From the NCBI RefSeq assembly GCF_900100965.1, contig NZ_FMUJ01000001.1:234272-298271 (forward strand): a stretch of DNA of 64,000 bases. Direction: 5' to 3'. Within the stretch, counting starts at the first letter, position 1, and each line of letters begins with the position of its first letter. The position numbers were made by a program, and so were the translations under genes. This DNA comes from Variovorax sp. EL159. Lineage in GTDB: Bacteria > Pseudomonadota > Gammaproteobacteria > Burkholderiales > Burkholderiaceae_C. Positions 19,395 through 29,196 of this stretch are shown piece by piece. Below the pieces are notes generated by a model, which worked only from the letters and a program-made list of their open reading frames with translations, did no database searches and was not told the origin of the DNA.

Positions 19395-20036
19395 CTACTT
19401 GGCGCCGCCCGAATACTTTGTGACGCTGGTGGCGCTCACGTGGTAACCACTCACGCCCATCATCGAGTCGTTGCGCAGCGTCTGCAGCTTGCCGGTGACC
19501 CACACGGTGTCCATGGCGCGGAACTTGGCGCCCTTTTGCGGCACGACGTGCAGGATCTGGTTGGCCGGCGGCGGCGGCGTGTGGATGCAGGCGCCGAAGT
19601 AGGGCACCAGCAGGAATTCGGTGACCTCGCCCTTGGCTTCTTCGAGCGGCACGATGAAGCCGGGGATCTTGACTTCAGTGCCGTTCATCGCGGGATTGGT
19701 CGGCGCGTTGTTCGACACCTCCTGCATCTTCATGAGCAGTTCGTTGGCGCGCGGGTCGCCATCGTCGAGCGCGCTCAGATCCATGCCCTTGAACTCCTTG
19801 GCCGGGTCCCAGTCCTTGGGCACGAGTTCTTCCCACGTGATCTGCCTCGGCTGGCCCGGCGTGCCCTTGGCGGCGGCGGCAGCGGGTGCGGCCTTGCCGC
19901 CGAGCGGGTTCGACGCGGTGGTGTCCTTGGGTGCGGGCTCGGCGGCCCAGGTGGCCGCCGCGAGGCCGGCACCGGCCAGCAACATTGAAAGGCGAATGAA
20001 AGCCTTGGGCGTGGAAATTTTCTTTGCGATGCGCAT
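19395..20036 (-). CDS. DUF3299 periplasmic protein (ZrgD-like)
   Basis: A 213-residue protein with a signal peptide (cleavage near TWA-AE) and a DUF3299 domain (about residues 60-208: ITWEELVPKDWDP, MNGTEVKIPGFIVPLE, FLLVPYFGACIHTPPPPANQ). The domain has one conserved Cys-x-His (CIH) that may bind metal. It follows the FtsX-type permease gene by 3 nt. DUF3299 genes occur in the Vibrio zrg zinc-uptake cluster as I recall it, so a role in zinc handling is inferred. Confidence 0.8.
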   Translation of the reverse strand: MRIAKKISTPKAFIRLSMLLAGAGLAAATWAAEPAPKDTTASNPLGGKAAPAAAAAKGTPGQPRQITWEELVPKDWDPAKEFKGMDLSALDDGDPRANELLMKMQEVSNNAPTNPAMNGTEVKIPGFIVPLEEAKGEVTEFLLVPYFGACIHTPPPPANQILHVVPQKGAKFRAMDTVWVTGKLQTLRNDSMMGVSGYHVSATSVTKYSGGAK

Positions 20037-20039
20037 GGT

Positions 20040-21302
20040 TCAAATCCTCGGTGAGAGGCCGTCTGCCAGGGAGAGTCGGTAGGCACGGATGCCGGGCAAG
20101 AGGCTTGCCAGCCAGCCCGCGACCAGCAGGCTCGCCATCAGCAACCACTCGTTCAGTGTAGGTTCGGAAAGGCTCAATGTCAGCCCGAACTGCGCCTGCA
20201 GCCATGGCGAGAGCAGGGCGATGCCCAGCACCGCCATGACCACGCCGAAGGCCACGCCCAGCACGGTGACCATCGCGCCTTCGAGTGCCAGCAGCGCCAG
20301 CACGTGGCGCAGGCCCGCGCCCACCGCGCGCAGCACGGCAAGCTCGCGCCGGCGCTCGTTGAGCCCGGCCATCACCACCGACACCAGGCCCGCGAGGCTC
20401 ACGAGCGCGACCAGTGCGGACATCAGCAGCAATGCGTTTTCGCCGATGCCGATCACGCTCCACAGTTCGTCGAGCGCCACGCCGGGCAGGATGGCCATGA
20501 GCGGCTCGCCGGTGTAGGTCGAGATCCAGCGCTGCACGCCGAACACGGCGGCGCGGTTCTTCAGGCCCACCAGCGCGGCCGTCACGGTCTTGGGCGTGAG
20601 GTCGAACTTGCGCACCTGCTCGGCCGGAATGTGCACGCCGGGCATCGGCGCGCCGCCGACCCATTCGAGGTGAATGGCTTCCATGGCCGCAAGGCCGATG
20701 TGCACCGTGCGATCGACCGGCGTGCCGGTGCGCGCGAGCACGCCCACCACCGTGAAGGGCTTGTCGGCATGCTCGGCCACGTTGAGTTCGCCGCTGCCGT
20801 GCGCCAGCGTGATCTTCTGGCCCACGTGGTAGCCGAGCTTGTCGGCCACCTCGGCGCCCACCACCGCATCGAAGAGTTCGCTGAAGGGCTTGCCTTCGCG
20901 CATCTTCAGCAGCTGCTTGTCGCCATAGCGAAAGCGCGTGAAGTACTCGGGCGACGTGGCCAGCACCGCGAAGCCGCGGTGCGAGTCGCCCAGCGACAGC
21001 GGCACGACCCAGTCGACGCCCGGGTGCTCGGCCAGCGCCTGCACGCTCTTCCACGAGATGTTGTTAGTGGCCGCGCCGATGCGGAACACCGAGTACAGCA
21101 GCAACTGCGTGGAGCCGGTGCGCGCGCCGACGATCAGGTCGGTGCCCGAGACCGAAGACGCGAAGTTCTCGCGCAGCTCGGTGCGGATGCGCTCGACGCC
21201 GAGCAGCAGGAAGGTCGACAGCGCGATCGAGAACACGGTGAGCGCGAGCGTGAAGCGGCGGTTCCAGGCACTGCGCCAGGCAATGGAGAAAAGCGCCTTC
21301 AT
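20040..21302 (-). CDS. FtsX-type ABC transporter permease (ZrgC-like)
   Basis: A 420-residue membrane protein of the MacB/LolC/FtsX class. It has one N-terminal helix (RFTLALTVFSIALSTFLLL), a large periplasmic domain (about 45-260) and three C-terminal helices (about 270-400, including RRRELAVLRAVGAG). The start at 21302 is supported by AAGG 7 nt upstream; the open frame continues further without such a site. It pairs with the ATPase encoded upstream. FtsX-type permeases normally do mechanical work on periplasmic partners rather than move small solutes through a channel, which makes a zinc-uptake role interesting. Confidence 0.85.
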   Translation of the reverse strand: MKALFSIAWRSAWNRRFTLALTVFSIALSTFLLLGVERIRTELRENFASSVSGTDLIVGARTGSTQLLLYSVFRIGAATNNISWKSVQALAEHPGVDWVVPLSLGDSHRGFAVLATSPEYFTRFRYGDKQLLKMREGKPFSELFDAVVGAEVADKLGYHVGQKITLAHGSGELNVAEHADKPFTVVGVLARTGTPVDRTVHIGLAAMEAIHLEWVGGAPMPGVHIPAEQVRKFDLTPKTVTAALVGLKNRAAVFGVQRWISTYTGEPLMAILPGVALDELWSVIGIGENALLLMSALVALVSLAGLVSVVMAGLNERRRELAVLRAVGAGLRHVLALLALEGAMVTVLGVAFGVVMAVLGIALLSPWLQAQFGLTLSLSEPTLNEWLLMASLLVAGWLASLLPGIRAYRLSLADGLSPRI

Positions 21303-21375
21303 CGGAATGCCTTCGTGCTTCGCGCTGCGAAGCGAACTTGCCCGGGTTGCCCGATGCGGCGGGGCGTTGTCGCGC

Positions 21376-22122
21376 TCATGCGTCCACCGCCATCGCGCTC
21401 GATGCCGCGCGGTTGATCTCGGGCAGCAGCACGTGCCGCGCAAAGCGCTGCGCGATGCGCTGGTCGTGGCTCACGAACACCAGCGCGCTGTGGTTCATGG
21501 CGCAGGCCGTCAGCAGCACGTCGAGGAAGGCCTCGCGCCGGTCTTCGTCGAGCGCGGAGGTGGGCTCGTCGGCAATCACCACCTCGGGCTGGCCGATGAG
21601 CGCGCGCGCGGCGGCCACGCGCTGTTGCTGGCCGACCGAGAGCTGCAGTGCCTGGCGCTTCCAGAGGTTGCGGTCCAGGCCCATCTGGTCGAGCAGGTGC
21701 TCGGCTTCGGCGCGCGAGCTGCCGTTGCGCGCGGCCTGTGCTTCGCGCCGCGCCGAGAAGCGGCAGGGCAGCAGCACGTTGTCGAGCACGCTCAGGTAGG
21801 GCAGCAGGTTGAACTGCTGGAAGATGTAGCCCACGTGGGCCACGCGGCTGCGGTCGCGCGCGGCGCCCGAGAGCTTCGACCAGTCGTGCCCCAGCAGCGT
21901 GACGCGGCCTTCGTCGGCCACCAGCACGCCGGCCAGCAGCGACAGCAGCGTGCTCTTGCCGCAGCCGCTCGGGCCATGCAAGAACACCGATTCGCCGGCG
22001 GTGATGCGAAACGCCTCGATGTCGATGCATGGGGTCTTGACGCCGGGCCACGAAAAACACAGCGCTTCGGCGGCGAGCACGACGCGCAGCGCCGATGTCT
22101 CGTCCTGCAGGGGAGTGCTCAC
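21376..22122 (-). CDS. ABC transporter ATPase (LolD/MacB-type, ZrgB-like)
   Basis: A 248-residue ATPase. It has Walker A GPSGCGKST, Q-loop GYIFQQFNLLPYLS, Walker B VVIADEPTSALD and H-loop FVSHD. The signature is LSVGQQQRVAAARAL, with V where most family members have G (LSGGQ). The NLLPYLSV and EPTSALD features are typical of the LolD class that pairs with FtsX-type permeases. It lies 4 nt after the DUF2796 gene and 73 nt before its permease gene in the same transcript. Confidence 0.88.
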   Translation of the reverse strand: MSTPLQDETSALRVVLAAEALCFSWPGVKTPCIDIEAFRITAGESVFLHGPSGCGKSTLLSLLAGVLVADEGRVTLLGHDWSKLSGAARDRSRVAHVGYIFQQFNLLPYLSVLDNVLLPCRFSARREAQAARNGSSRAEAEHLLDQMGLDRNLWKRQALQLSVGQQQRVAAARALIGQPEVVIADEPTSALDEDRREAFLDVLLTACAMNHSALVFVSHDQRIAQRFARHVLLPEINRAASSAMAVDA

Positions 22123-22126
22123 AGCG

Positions 22127-22708
22127 TCACTTGCCCCAGCCCAGGCGAACCGGCTGGGCGGCCGCCGCGCCGCTCGGGCGCTTGAGCTGGCGCTTGAACT
22201 GGCCTTGTGCGGAGGCGATCTGCGAATCGATCTGGCGCAGCCCCTTGAACACGCCGAACAGGTTCACGTCGATGAACTTCGCGGCGGCCGCGTTGGTGCA
22301 GTTGAAGGAGAAGGTGGCGTCGAGGTCGGCGTGGCCCACGGGCTCGTTCGGATCGGGGTTGCCCAGGCCGAGCGCGCCGGAGCGCAGGTCGACGGGGCCG
22401 AGCTTGCAGTTGGCGGCCGGGTCGATGACGAAGAGCTTGTCGGCCGCGCGCAGCTGGGCCACGGCTTCCTCGACGGTCTTCTTTTCGGCATCGGTCTTGG
22501 GGGCGCGCTCGAAGCCGACGATGTTGTCGAGCGGGGATTCCATGTCGATCACCACGGTGGGGCCATCGACGGCCACGTCGAGCTTGAGCTGGCCGTGCAC
22601 GTGTGCGTGCTGCTGCTGTGCCTGCGCCGCGAGGAACGGGGTGGCCGCAAGGAGCGCGGCAACGCTTGCAAGACCGCAAGTGCGTCGGAGTCGTCGGGTC
22701 AATGTCAT
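22127..22708 (-). CDS. DUF2796 periplasmic protein (ZrgA-like)
   Basis: A 193-residue protein with a signal peptide (cleavage near AQA-QQ) followed at once by HAHVHGQLKLDVAVDG, the His-rich start of DUF2796. The rest of the domain includes PLDNIVGFERAPKTDAEK and FSFNCTNAAAAKFIDVNLFGVFKGL. DUF2796 is the ZrgA family of periplasmic zinc-binding proteins, so zinc capture in the periplasm is the best guess. The start overlaps the sulfurtransferase stop as ATGA. The long acidic/His insert seen in some family members is absent here. Confidence 0.82.
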   Translation of the reverse strand: MTLTRRLRRTCGLASVAALLAATPFLAAQAQQQHAHVHGQLKLDVAVDGPTVVIDMESPLDNIVGFERAPKTDAEKKTVEEAVAQLRAADKLFVIDPAANCKLGPVDLRSGALGLGNPDPNEPVGHADLDATFSFNCTNAAAAKFIDVNLFGVFKGLRQIDSQIASAQGQFKRQLKRPSGAAAAQPVRLGWGK

Positions 22709-23613
22709 GGTTCAGCGCCTTGCCGGGTCGGCAGCCCCGGCGTGTTGCTCCATTCGCTCCAGCTGCCGGCATAGAGCGCGGTCGTCCCGAAGCCGGCGAT
22801 CTGCATCGCAAGCAGGTTGGGCACGGCGCTGACGCCGCTGCCGCATTGGTGGACGACGGTCGCCGGATCGCGTCCCGCGAGCAGCGACTCGAACTCGGCA
22901 TGCAATTGCGATGCCGGCTTGAATTTGCCGTCGGGGCCGAGGTTGTCGGCGAAGGGCCGGTTCAGAGCCCCGGGGATGTGACCGGCAATCGGGTCCAGAG
23001 GTTCCACCTCGCCACGGTAACGGGCACCGGCGCGCGCGTCGATCAGGTTCTGGTCAGGCTGGCCGAGCCGGCGCAGCACGGTGTCGGTGGTGACGAGCTT
23101 CGCGATCGGCTCGCCCGGCACGAAGTTCGACTGGAAGCGCGCGGGCTCTTCGCGGTTGGTGACTTCGCCGCCCGCGGCCTGCCAGGCCTGCAGGCCGCCG
23201 TCGAGCACGGCCACTGCGTCGTGGCCCATCCACTTGAGCATCCACCACAGGCGCCCGCAGTAGTTGGCGCCGTTGCGGTCGTACACCACGGCCTGCATGT
23301 CGTTGGCAAAGCCGATGCTGGAGAGCCACGTCGCGAACTTTTCGCAGCTGGGCAGCGGGTGGCGCCCGCCCGAGGCGGGCGGGCCGTCGTCTTGCGCCAC
23401 CACGACCTCGCCATGGGCGCCGGGTGCGCCATGCTTGGCGCTGAGGTCGGTGTCCAGGTTGGCGTAGAGCGCGCCCGGGATGTGCGCGGCGGCATAGTGC
23501 TGCGGGCCGGCTTCGGGCTTCATGAGTTCGAAGCTGCAGTCGAACACCATGAAGGGCGTGTCGCCTTGCTGCAGCTGCTGGAGTTGTTCGACGGAGATGA
23601 GGGTGGTGTACAT
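22705..23613 (-). CDS. Two-domain rhodanese sulfurtransferase
   Basis: A 302-residue tandem rhodanese protein (thiosulfate or 3-mercaptopyruvate sulfurtransferase). The first domain has VVYDRNGANYCGRLWWMLKWMG and LDGGLQAW. The second has the active-site loop HQCGSGVSA with the catalytic Cys at about residue 264, and LYAGSWSEW near the C-terminus. The loop after the catalytic Cys (GSGVSA) fits the mercaptopyruvate enzyme rather than classical rhodanese. It is co-directional with and overlaps the DUF2796 gene. Whether it contributes to metal or sulfur homeostasis is not shown. Confidence 0.88.
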   Translation of the reverse strand: MYTTLISVEQLQQLQQGDTPFMVFDCSFELMKPEAGPQHYAAAHIPGALYANLDTDLSAKHGAPGAHGEVVVAQDDGPPASGGRHPLPSCEKFATWLSSIGFANDMQAVVYDRNGANYCGRLWWMLKWMGHDAVAVLDGGLQAWQAAGGEVTNREEPARFQSNFVPGEPIAKLVTTDTVLRRLGQPDQNLIDARAGARYRGEVEPLDPIAGHIPGALNRPFADNLGPDGKFKPASQLHAEFESLLAGRDPATVVHQCGSGVSAVPNLLAMQIAGFGTTALYAGSWSEWSNTPGLPTRQGAEP

Positions 23614-23651
23614 GGCGTGTGCTCCTTCGAAATGACGTTGTTGCGTGTGTT

Positions 23652-24584
23652 TCAGTGTTCCTCGGCCGGCGCCTTGGGCACCGCCCGCTGCCGCAGCACG
23701 GTGGCCGCGATGCCGCTCGCGATGATGAGCGCCATGCCGCCCCAGCCCGCGGCGTCGATGCGGTCGTCGAACAGCACCACGCTGTAGAAGGCCGCAAAGA
23801 CAATGCCCGAATATTGCAGGTTGGCCACCACCAGTGTGCCGGCCTGGGTCTTGGCGGTGGCGTAGGCGCGCGTCATGCAAAGCTGTCCGAGAGCGGCCAG
23901 CAGGCCGATCGGCAGCAGCCACAACGCATGCTGCCAGGTCCACGAACTGCCGCCCGAAAAGCCGGTGGCGGCGGTGGCGAACGCACCGGCCACGGCCGAG
24001 CCGACCGCGAAATAGAACACCGTGCGCAACTCGGGCTCGCCGATGCGCGACAGCGCCACCACCTGCATGTAGGCGAAGGCGGCCGTCAGGCCCGACAGCA
24101 GGCCCAGCATGCCCGCGAAGCCTTCGTTGCCGTTGACGGTGGGCTTGAGCATCAGCACCACGCCCACGAAGCCCGCGAGCACGGTCAGCGCCAGCGCGCC
24201 TTGCAGCGGCGGGCGCTGCACGCGGCCGTCGCGGCCGGGCACCGGCACCCAGGCCAGCAGCGTGCCGCCGATGAGGAAGGCCGCGACCCACACGCTGCTC
24301 ATGTAGTTGAGCGTGACGGCGGTGGCCAGCGGCATGTGGGCGATCGCGTAGAACCATGCACCGAGCGACACCACGCCGATGGTGCTGCGCCATGCGTGCA
24401 TGCCGGGGTACCGGGTGGCGAGCGACACGCCGCGGTTGCGTGCCAGCAGCCACAGGAACACGATGCCGATCAGGCCGCGCCCCAGCACCATCTCGCCGCT
24501 GTTGAACCACGCCGAAGCGATCTTGACGACCACGCTCATGGTGGCGAACAGAAAAGCCCCGAGCACCATCCACAGCGCTTGCAT
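23652..24584 (-). CDS. DMT superfamily (EamA) transporter
   Basis: A 310-residue inner-membrane protein with about ten hydrophobic segments and two EamA repeats (roughly 1-140 and 155-295). The first repeat has the usual GRGLIGIVFLWLLARNRG loop and the second a TRAYATAKTQAGTLVVANLQYSG segment. Members export or import small metabolites and the substrate cannot be inferred. It lies 38 nt upstream of the sulfurtransferase gene, so it may lead that transcript. Confidence 0.85.
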   Translation of the reverse strand: MQALWMVLGAFLFATMSVVVKIASAWFNSGEMVLGRGLIGIVFLWLLARNRGVSLATRYPGMHAWRSTIGVVSLGAWFYAIAHMPLATAVTLNYMSSVWVAAFLIGGTLLAWVPVPGRDGRVQRPPLQGALALTVLAGFVGVVLMLKPTVNGNEGFAGMLGLLSGLTAAFAYMQVVALSRIGEPELRTVFYFAVGSAVAGAFATAATGFSGGSSWTWQHALWLLPIGLLAALGQLCMTRAYATAKTQAGTLVVANLQYSGIVFAAFYSVVLFDDRIDAAGWGGMALIIASGIAATVLRQRAVPKAPAEEH

Positions 24585-24626
24585 TATTTTTCTACGCGAT
24601 CAAAAAGGAAGAAGGGTACTTTGCGT

Positions 24627-24692
24627 GGAACACCGCGAAACCGGCTTTGCCGGGGCGCAGGCGTGGGAGCGGCAAGCGGCACGAAGTGCGCA
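24627..24692 (-). repeat. Intergenic repeat family A, copy 3
   Basis: Read on the minus strand it starts 2 nt after the Rieske gene stop with CCTGCGCACTTCGTG and ends CCGGCAAAGCCGGTTTCGCG then GTGTTCC. The next start, the DMT gene, is about 43 nt further on. The position between a stop and the next start matches copies 1 and 2. Confidence 0.65.
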
Positions 24693-24694
24693 GG

Positions 24695-25828
24695 TCATTC
24701 CATGGCTTGGCGATACCACTCGTGAAACTGCTGCATGCCGTCTTCCATCGGGCTCTGGTAGGGGCCGGTCTCGTTGTCGCCGCGCAGCATGAGCGCGCGG
24801 CGGCCGGCGTCCATGCGCTCGGCGATCTCGTCGTCTTCCACGCAGGTTTCCATGTAGGCGGCCTGCTGGGCCTCGACGAACTCGCGCTCGAAGGCGACGA
24901 TTTCCTCGGGGTAGAAGAACTCGACCATGTTGAGTGTCTTGGTCGGGCTCACCGGATGCAGCGTCGACACCGTGAGCACGTGCGGGTACCACTCGACCAT
25001 CACGTGCGGGTAGTAGGTCAGCCAGATGGCGCCGTACTTGGGCGGCTTGCCGTCGCGGTACTTGAGCAACTGCTCCTGCCACTTCTGGTACACCGGGCTG
25101 CCCGCGCGGCCCAGGCGGTTGGCCACGCCCACCGTCTGCACCGAATAGCGGGGCTTGAACTCCCAGCGCAGGTCGTCGCAGGTGACGAAGCTGCCCAGGC
25201 CCGGATGGAACGGGCCCACGTGGTAGTCCTCGAGGTAGACCTCGATGAAGGTCTTCCAGTTGTAGTTGCACTCGTGCAGCTCGACGCGGTCGAGCGCGTA
25301 GCCGCTGAAGTCGAGGTCGGCCTGCGGGCCAAGGCCGGCCATGTCGGCCGCCACGTCGGGGCCCGAACCGTCGGCGTTCTTCTCGAACAGAAGACCGTTC
25401 CACTCGGTGAGCGGGTAGTTGTGCAGGTTGAGGCAGGGGTCCTGGTCGAAATGCGGGGCGCCGATCAGCGTGCCGGTGGTGCGCGGGTCGCTCGCGGCGT
25501 AGGTCCAGCGGTGCAGCGGGCAGACGATGTTGCCGCCCGTCTGGTTGTCGAGCTGGCCCCGGCCCTGCAGGATCAGCGCCTGGCGGTGGCGGCAGACGTT
25601 CGAGATCAGCTCCACGCCCTTGGGCGTGTGGACCAGCGCGCGGCCCTGGTGTTCTTGCGGCAGGGTGTGGAAGTTGCCCATCTCGGGCACGGAGAGGCGA
25701 TGGCCGACATAGCGGGGCCCTCGCGCAAAAAGGTTTTGCATTTCGCGCGCGTAGAGCGCTTCGTCGAAATACGCTGAAACTGGAAGTTGGCTCGCGGCCT
25801 GCTGCAGTTGAAGACTTAAATCAGACAT
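24695..25828 (-). CDS. Rieske non-heme iron oxygenase, alpha-subunit type
   Basis: A 377-residue oxygenase. The Rieske [2Fe-2S] site is CRHRQ...CPLHRWTY (about residues 79-101, C-x-H and C-x2-H). The mononuclear iron site is EDYHVGPFHPG (His pair) with the bridging Asp before it; the third ligand would lie in the C-terminal part. Such enzymes hydroxylate or demethylate aromatic or quaternary-amine substrates using a separate reductase, which is not encoded nearby. The start at 25828 gives MSDLSLQ; the longer frame upstream is not supported. The gene is divergent from xseB-ispA-dxs across a 287-bp spacer. Confidence 0.88.
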   Translation of the reverse strand: MSDLSLQLQQAASQLPVSAYFDEALYAREMQNLFARGPRYVGHRLSVPEMGNFHTLPQEHQGRALVHTPKGVELISNVCRHRQALILQGRGQLDNQTGGNIVCPLHRWTYAASDPRTTGTLIGAPHFDQDPCLNLHNYPLTEWNGLLFEKNADGSGPDVAADMAGLGPQADLDFSGYALDRVELHECNYNWKTFIEVYLEDYHVGPFHPGLGSFVTCDDLRWEFKPRYSVQTVGVANRLGRAGSPVYQKWQEQLLKYRDGKPPKYGAIWLTYYPHVMVEWYPHVLTVSTLHPVSPTKTLNMVEFFYPEEIVAFEREFVEAQQAAYMETCVEDDEIAERMDAGRRALMLRGDNETGPYQSPMEDGMQQFHEWYRQAME

Positions 25829-26115
25829 GGAGGACCTGACCAAGCTCCCCACAGGGAGAGAAAGAGAAAGAACGGAAGGCGCCGTCTGGAAGGGTCGACG
25901 GCCCGAGAGGGGTGTTGGTGTGTCGCCAACGAGAGAAGTTCGCATTGTACCCGGGGGCACTTTTTTTGCCCCCCTGGCTTTTCAGACCGCTCCGAAGCCT
26001 GTAATTCATCCCCCTCCGAGGGGGCGGCGCGGCCCGCCTCGGGGCGGCCCGGCGGCGGCCGCCGTTCATTTCGGGCCCCGCCCTAAAATGCCCGGTTTCA
26101 CCCACGTTTCGTTGC

Positions 26116-26382
26116 ATGCCCAAGGTGCCTTCCCCTTCCACGTCCAGCCCGGCGGCAACGCCCGACACAGGCCCGCTGCCCGCCAGTTACGAAGCCGGGC
26201 TCCAGGAACTGGAACAACTGGTTGCCGAGCTCGAATCGGGCCAGTTGCCGCTCGACCAACTGCTCGGCAGCTACCAGCGCGGCGCCGCGCTGCTGGCTTT
26301 TTGCCGCGACAAGCTGCAGGCGGTCGAAGACCAGATCAAGGTGCTCGATGCGGGCAGCCTGAAGACCTGGACCGCCGAATGA
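26116..26382 (+). CDS. xseB: Exodeoxyribonuclease VII small subunit
   Basis: An 88-residue protein with a Pro/Ser/Thr-rich N-terminal ~25 residues, then the XseB helical hairpin ([37 protein letters not shown]...CRDKL). It binds the large subunit XseA, encoded elsewhere, to form the exonuclease that degrades single-stranded DNA. The stop overlaps the ispA start as ATGA, so the two are translationally coupled. A TAAAAT-like -10 lies about 30 nt upstream. Confidence 0.93.
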   Translation: MPKVPSPSTSSPAATPDTGPLPASYEAGLQELEQLVAELESGQLPLDQLLGSYQRGAALLAFCRDKLQAVEDQIKVLDAGSLKTWTAE

Positions 26383-27311
26383 GCGCCGTCGCCATGACCA
26401 CCACCACGCCCGCCATCGATTGGGATGCCGCCCGCCTGTCCGGCTGGAGCGAGCCGCACCTGGCGAACGTCGAAGCCGCGCTGTCGCGCTGGGTCGGCGT
26501 CGATGCCCCCGTGCTGCTGGGCGACGCCATGCGCTATGCCGTGCTCGACGGCGGCAAGCGCCTGCGGCCCCTGCTGGTGCTCGCGGCCAGCGAGGCAGTC
26601 GGTGGCAACAAGGCCGCCGCGCTGCGCGCCGCCTGCGCCACCGAACTGATCCACGCCTATTCGCTGGTGCACGACGACCTGCCGTGCATGGACAACGACG
26701 TGCTGCGGCGCGGCAAGCCCACCGTGCACGTGAAGTTCGGTGAAGCCGATGCCTTGCTGGCCGGCGACGCGCTGCAGGCCCTGGCCTTCGAACTGCTCAC
26801 GCCCGAGGGCGATGAAGTGCCGTCCTCCACGCAAGCCATGCTGTGCCGCCTGCTGGCCCGCGCCGCGGGCAGCCAGGGCATGGCCGGCGGCCAGGCGATC
26901 GACCTGGCCAGCGTCGGCATTGCCCTGAACGAAGCGCAACTGCGCGAAATGCACCGCCTGAAGACCGGTGCGCTGCTGCAGGGCAGCGTCGAGATGGGCG
27001 CCGCCTGCGGCCACGTCACGCCGACGGCCTTGGCGGCCCTGCGCGACTACGGCGCGGCCATCGGCCTGGCGTTCCAGGTGGTCGACGACATCCTCGACGT
27101 CACCGCCGATTCGCAGACCCTGGGCAAGACCGCCGGCAAGGACGCCGCGGCCGACAAGCCCACCTACGTGTCGCTGCTGGGCCTCGACGGCGCGCGCGCG
27201 CAGGCGCGCCAGTTGCTGGCCGACGCGCTCGCCGCACTGGCGCGCAGCGGCCTGGCCGACACCGCCGCATTGCGCGCCCTGGCCCACATGGTGGTCGACC
27301 GCGACCGCTGA
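26379..27311 (+). CDS. ispA: Farnesyl diphosphate synthase / polyprenyl synthetase
   Basis: A 310-residue prenyl transferase that condenses isopentenyl diphosphate with dimethylallyl and geranyl diphosphates. First Asp-rich motif [17 protein letters not shown] (DDxxxxD), KLR region GGKRLRPLL, and second Asp-rich motif [10 protein letters not shown] (DDxxD form) are intact. The start at 26379 overlaps the xseB stop; MTTTTPA at 26394 is an alternative. It precedes dxs by 20 nt, the standard isoprenoid block in these bacteria. Confidence 0.95.
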   Translation: MSAVAMTTTTPAIDWDAARLSGWSEPHLANVEAALSRWVGVDAPVLLGDAMRYAVLDGGKRLRPLLVLAASEAVGGNKAAALRAACATELIHAYSLVHDDLPCMDNDVLRRGKPTVHVKFGEADALLAGDALQALAFELLTPEGDEVPSSTQAMLCRLLARAAGSQGMAGGQAIDLASVGIALNEAQLREMHRLKTGALLQGSVEMGAACGHVTPTALAALRDYGAAIGLAFQVVDDILDVTADSQTLGKTAGKDAAADKPTYVSLLGLDGARAQARQLLADALAALARSGLADTAALRALAHMVVDRDR

Positions 27312-27331
27312 GAAAAGAACAAAACCTCCCC

Positions 27332-29182
27332 ATGGCTCCGCTGCTTCCCACACTCCACGACCCCTCGCCGATCCGCAAGTACGACCGGGCCCAGCTCCGG
27401 CAACTGTCCGATGAAGTGCGCGCCTGCGTGCTCGACAACGTCTCGCGCACCGGCGGCCACCTGAGCTCCAACCTCGGCACGGTCGAGCTGACGGTCGCGC
27501 TGCACCACGTGTTCAACACCCCGCACGACCGGCTGGTGTGGGACGTGGGCCACCAGACCTACCCGCACAAGATCCTCACGGGCCGGCGCGAGCGCATGCC
27601 CACGCTGCGGCAGATCGGCGGCATCTCGGGCTTTCCGCAGCGCACCGAGAGCGAGTACGACACCTTCGGCACCGCCCATTCGTCGACCAGCATCTCGGCC
27701 GCGCTCGGTATGGCCATGGCCGCCAAGCAGAAGGGCGAAGACCGCCACACCGTGGCCATCATCGGCGACGGCGCGCTCACGGCCGGCATGGCCTTCGAGG
27801 CGCTGAACAACGCGGGCGTGTGCGACTGCAAGCTGCTGGTGATCCTGAACGACAACGACATGTCGATCAGCCCGCCCGTGGGCGCGCTCAACCGCTACCT
27901 CGCGCAACTGATGAGCGGCAACTTCTACGCCGCCGCCAAGAACGTCGGCAAGAGCGTGCTGCGCGCCGCGCCGCCGCTGTTCGAGCTGGCCAAGCGCTTC
28001 GAGCAGCATGCCAAGGGCATGGTCGTGCCGGCCACGCTGTTCGAGCAGTTCGGCTTCAACTACGTGGGCCCGATCGACGGCCACGACCTCGAGTCGCTGG
28101 TGCCCACGCTCGAAAACCTCAAGCACCTCGACGGCCCGCAGTTCCTGCACGTGGTCACCAAAAAAGGCCAGGGCTACAAGCTGGCCGAGGCCGATCCGGT
28201 GGCCTACCACGGCCCCGGCAAGTTCGATCCGCAGGTCGGGCTGGTCAAGTCCACCGCGGTGGCCAAGCAGACCTTCACGCAGGTGTTCAGCCACTGGCTG
28301 TGCGACACGGCCGCGCATGACGGCCGGCTCGTGGGCATCACGCCCGCGATGCGCGAAGGCTCGGGGCTCGTCGAGTTCGAGCAGCGCTTCCCCGACCGTT
28401 ACTACGACGTCGGCATCGCCGAGCAGCACGCCGTGACCTTCGCGGCCGGCCTTGCCTGCGAAGGCCTGAAGCCGGTGGTGGCGATCTACTCGACCTTCCT
28501 GCAGCGCGCCTACGACCAGTTGATCCACGACGTGGCGATCCAGAACCTGCCGGTGGTGTTCGCGCTCGACCGCGCGGGCCTCGTGGGTGCCGACGGCGCC
28601 ACGCACGCGGGTGCGTACGACATCCCGTTCCTGCGCTGCATTCCGAACATGAGCATCGCCTGCCCGGCCGACGAGCGCGAGTGCCGGCAATTGCTGACCA
28701 GCGCCTACGAGCAGAGCCATCCGGTGGCGGTGCGCTATCCGCGCGGCGCGGGTGCCGGCGTGACGCCGAACCTCACGCTCGACGCGCTGCCTTTCGGCAA
28801 GGGCGAAGTGCGCCGCGAAGGCAAGCGCATCGCGATCCTGGCCTTTGGCACGCTGTTGTACCCGGCGCTCACGGCGGCCGAGTCGCTCGATGCCACGGTG
28901 GTCAACATGCGCTGGGCCAAGCCGCTCGATGTCGATCTGCTGCTGCAGGTCGCGCGCACGCACGACGCCATCGTCACCCTCGAAGAGGGCGCCACGATGG
29001 GCGGTGCGGGCAGTGCGGTGCTCGAAGCGCTTCAGGCCGCGAATCTGCTGAAGCCGGTGCTGCTGCTGGGCTTGCCCGACCGCTTCATCGAACACGGCGA
29101 TCCGGCGAAGCTGCTGGCGGGCATTGGGCTCGACGCAGCGGGCATCGAGAAGTCCATCGCCGACCGCTTCGGCCGCGCCTGA
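27332..29182 (+). CDS. dxs: 1-deoxy-D-xylulose-5-phosphate synthase
   Basis: A 616-residue thiamine-diphosphate enzyme making DXP from pyruvate and glyceraldehyde 3-phosphate, the first step of the MEP pathway. It has the [14 protein letters not shown] start, the ThDP-binding [18 protein letters not shown], the catalytic Glu region [16 protein letters not shown] and the C-terminal transketolase domain ([13 protein letters not shown]). It is full length. It follows ispA closely and ends in a structured 138-bp spacer before livF on the other strand. Confidence 0.96.
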   Translation: MAPLLPTLHDPSPIRKYDRAQLRQLSDEVRACVLDNVSRTGGHLSSNLGTVELTVALHHVFNTPHDRLVWDVGHQTYPHKILTGRRERMPTLRQIGGISGFPQRTESEYDTFGTAHSSTSISAALGMAMAAKQKGEDRHTVAIIGDGALTAGMAFEALNNAGVCDCKLLVILNDNDMSISPPVGALNRYLAQLMSGNFYAAAKNVGKSVLRAAPPLFELAKRFEQHAKGMVVPATLFEQFGFNYVGPIDGHDLESLVPTLENLKHLDGPQFLHVVTKKGQGYKLAEADPVAYHGPGKFDPQVGLVKSTAVAKQTFTQVFSHWLCDTAAHDGRLVGITPAMREGSGLVEFEQRFPDRYYDVGIAEQHAVTFAAGLACEGLKPVVAIYSTFLQRAYDQLIHDVAIQNLPVVFALDRAGLVGADGATHAGAYDIPFLRCIPNMSIACPADERECRQLLTSAYEQSHPVAVRYPRGAGAGVTPNLTLDALPFGKGEVRREGKRIAILAFGTLLYPALTAAESLDATVVNMRWAKPLDVDLLLQVARTHDAIVTLEEGATMGGAGSAVLEALQAANLLKPVLLLGLPDRFIEHGDPAKLLAGIGLDAAGIEKSIADRFGRA

Positions 29183-29196
29183 GTTCAGGGGTATTG

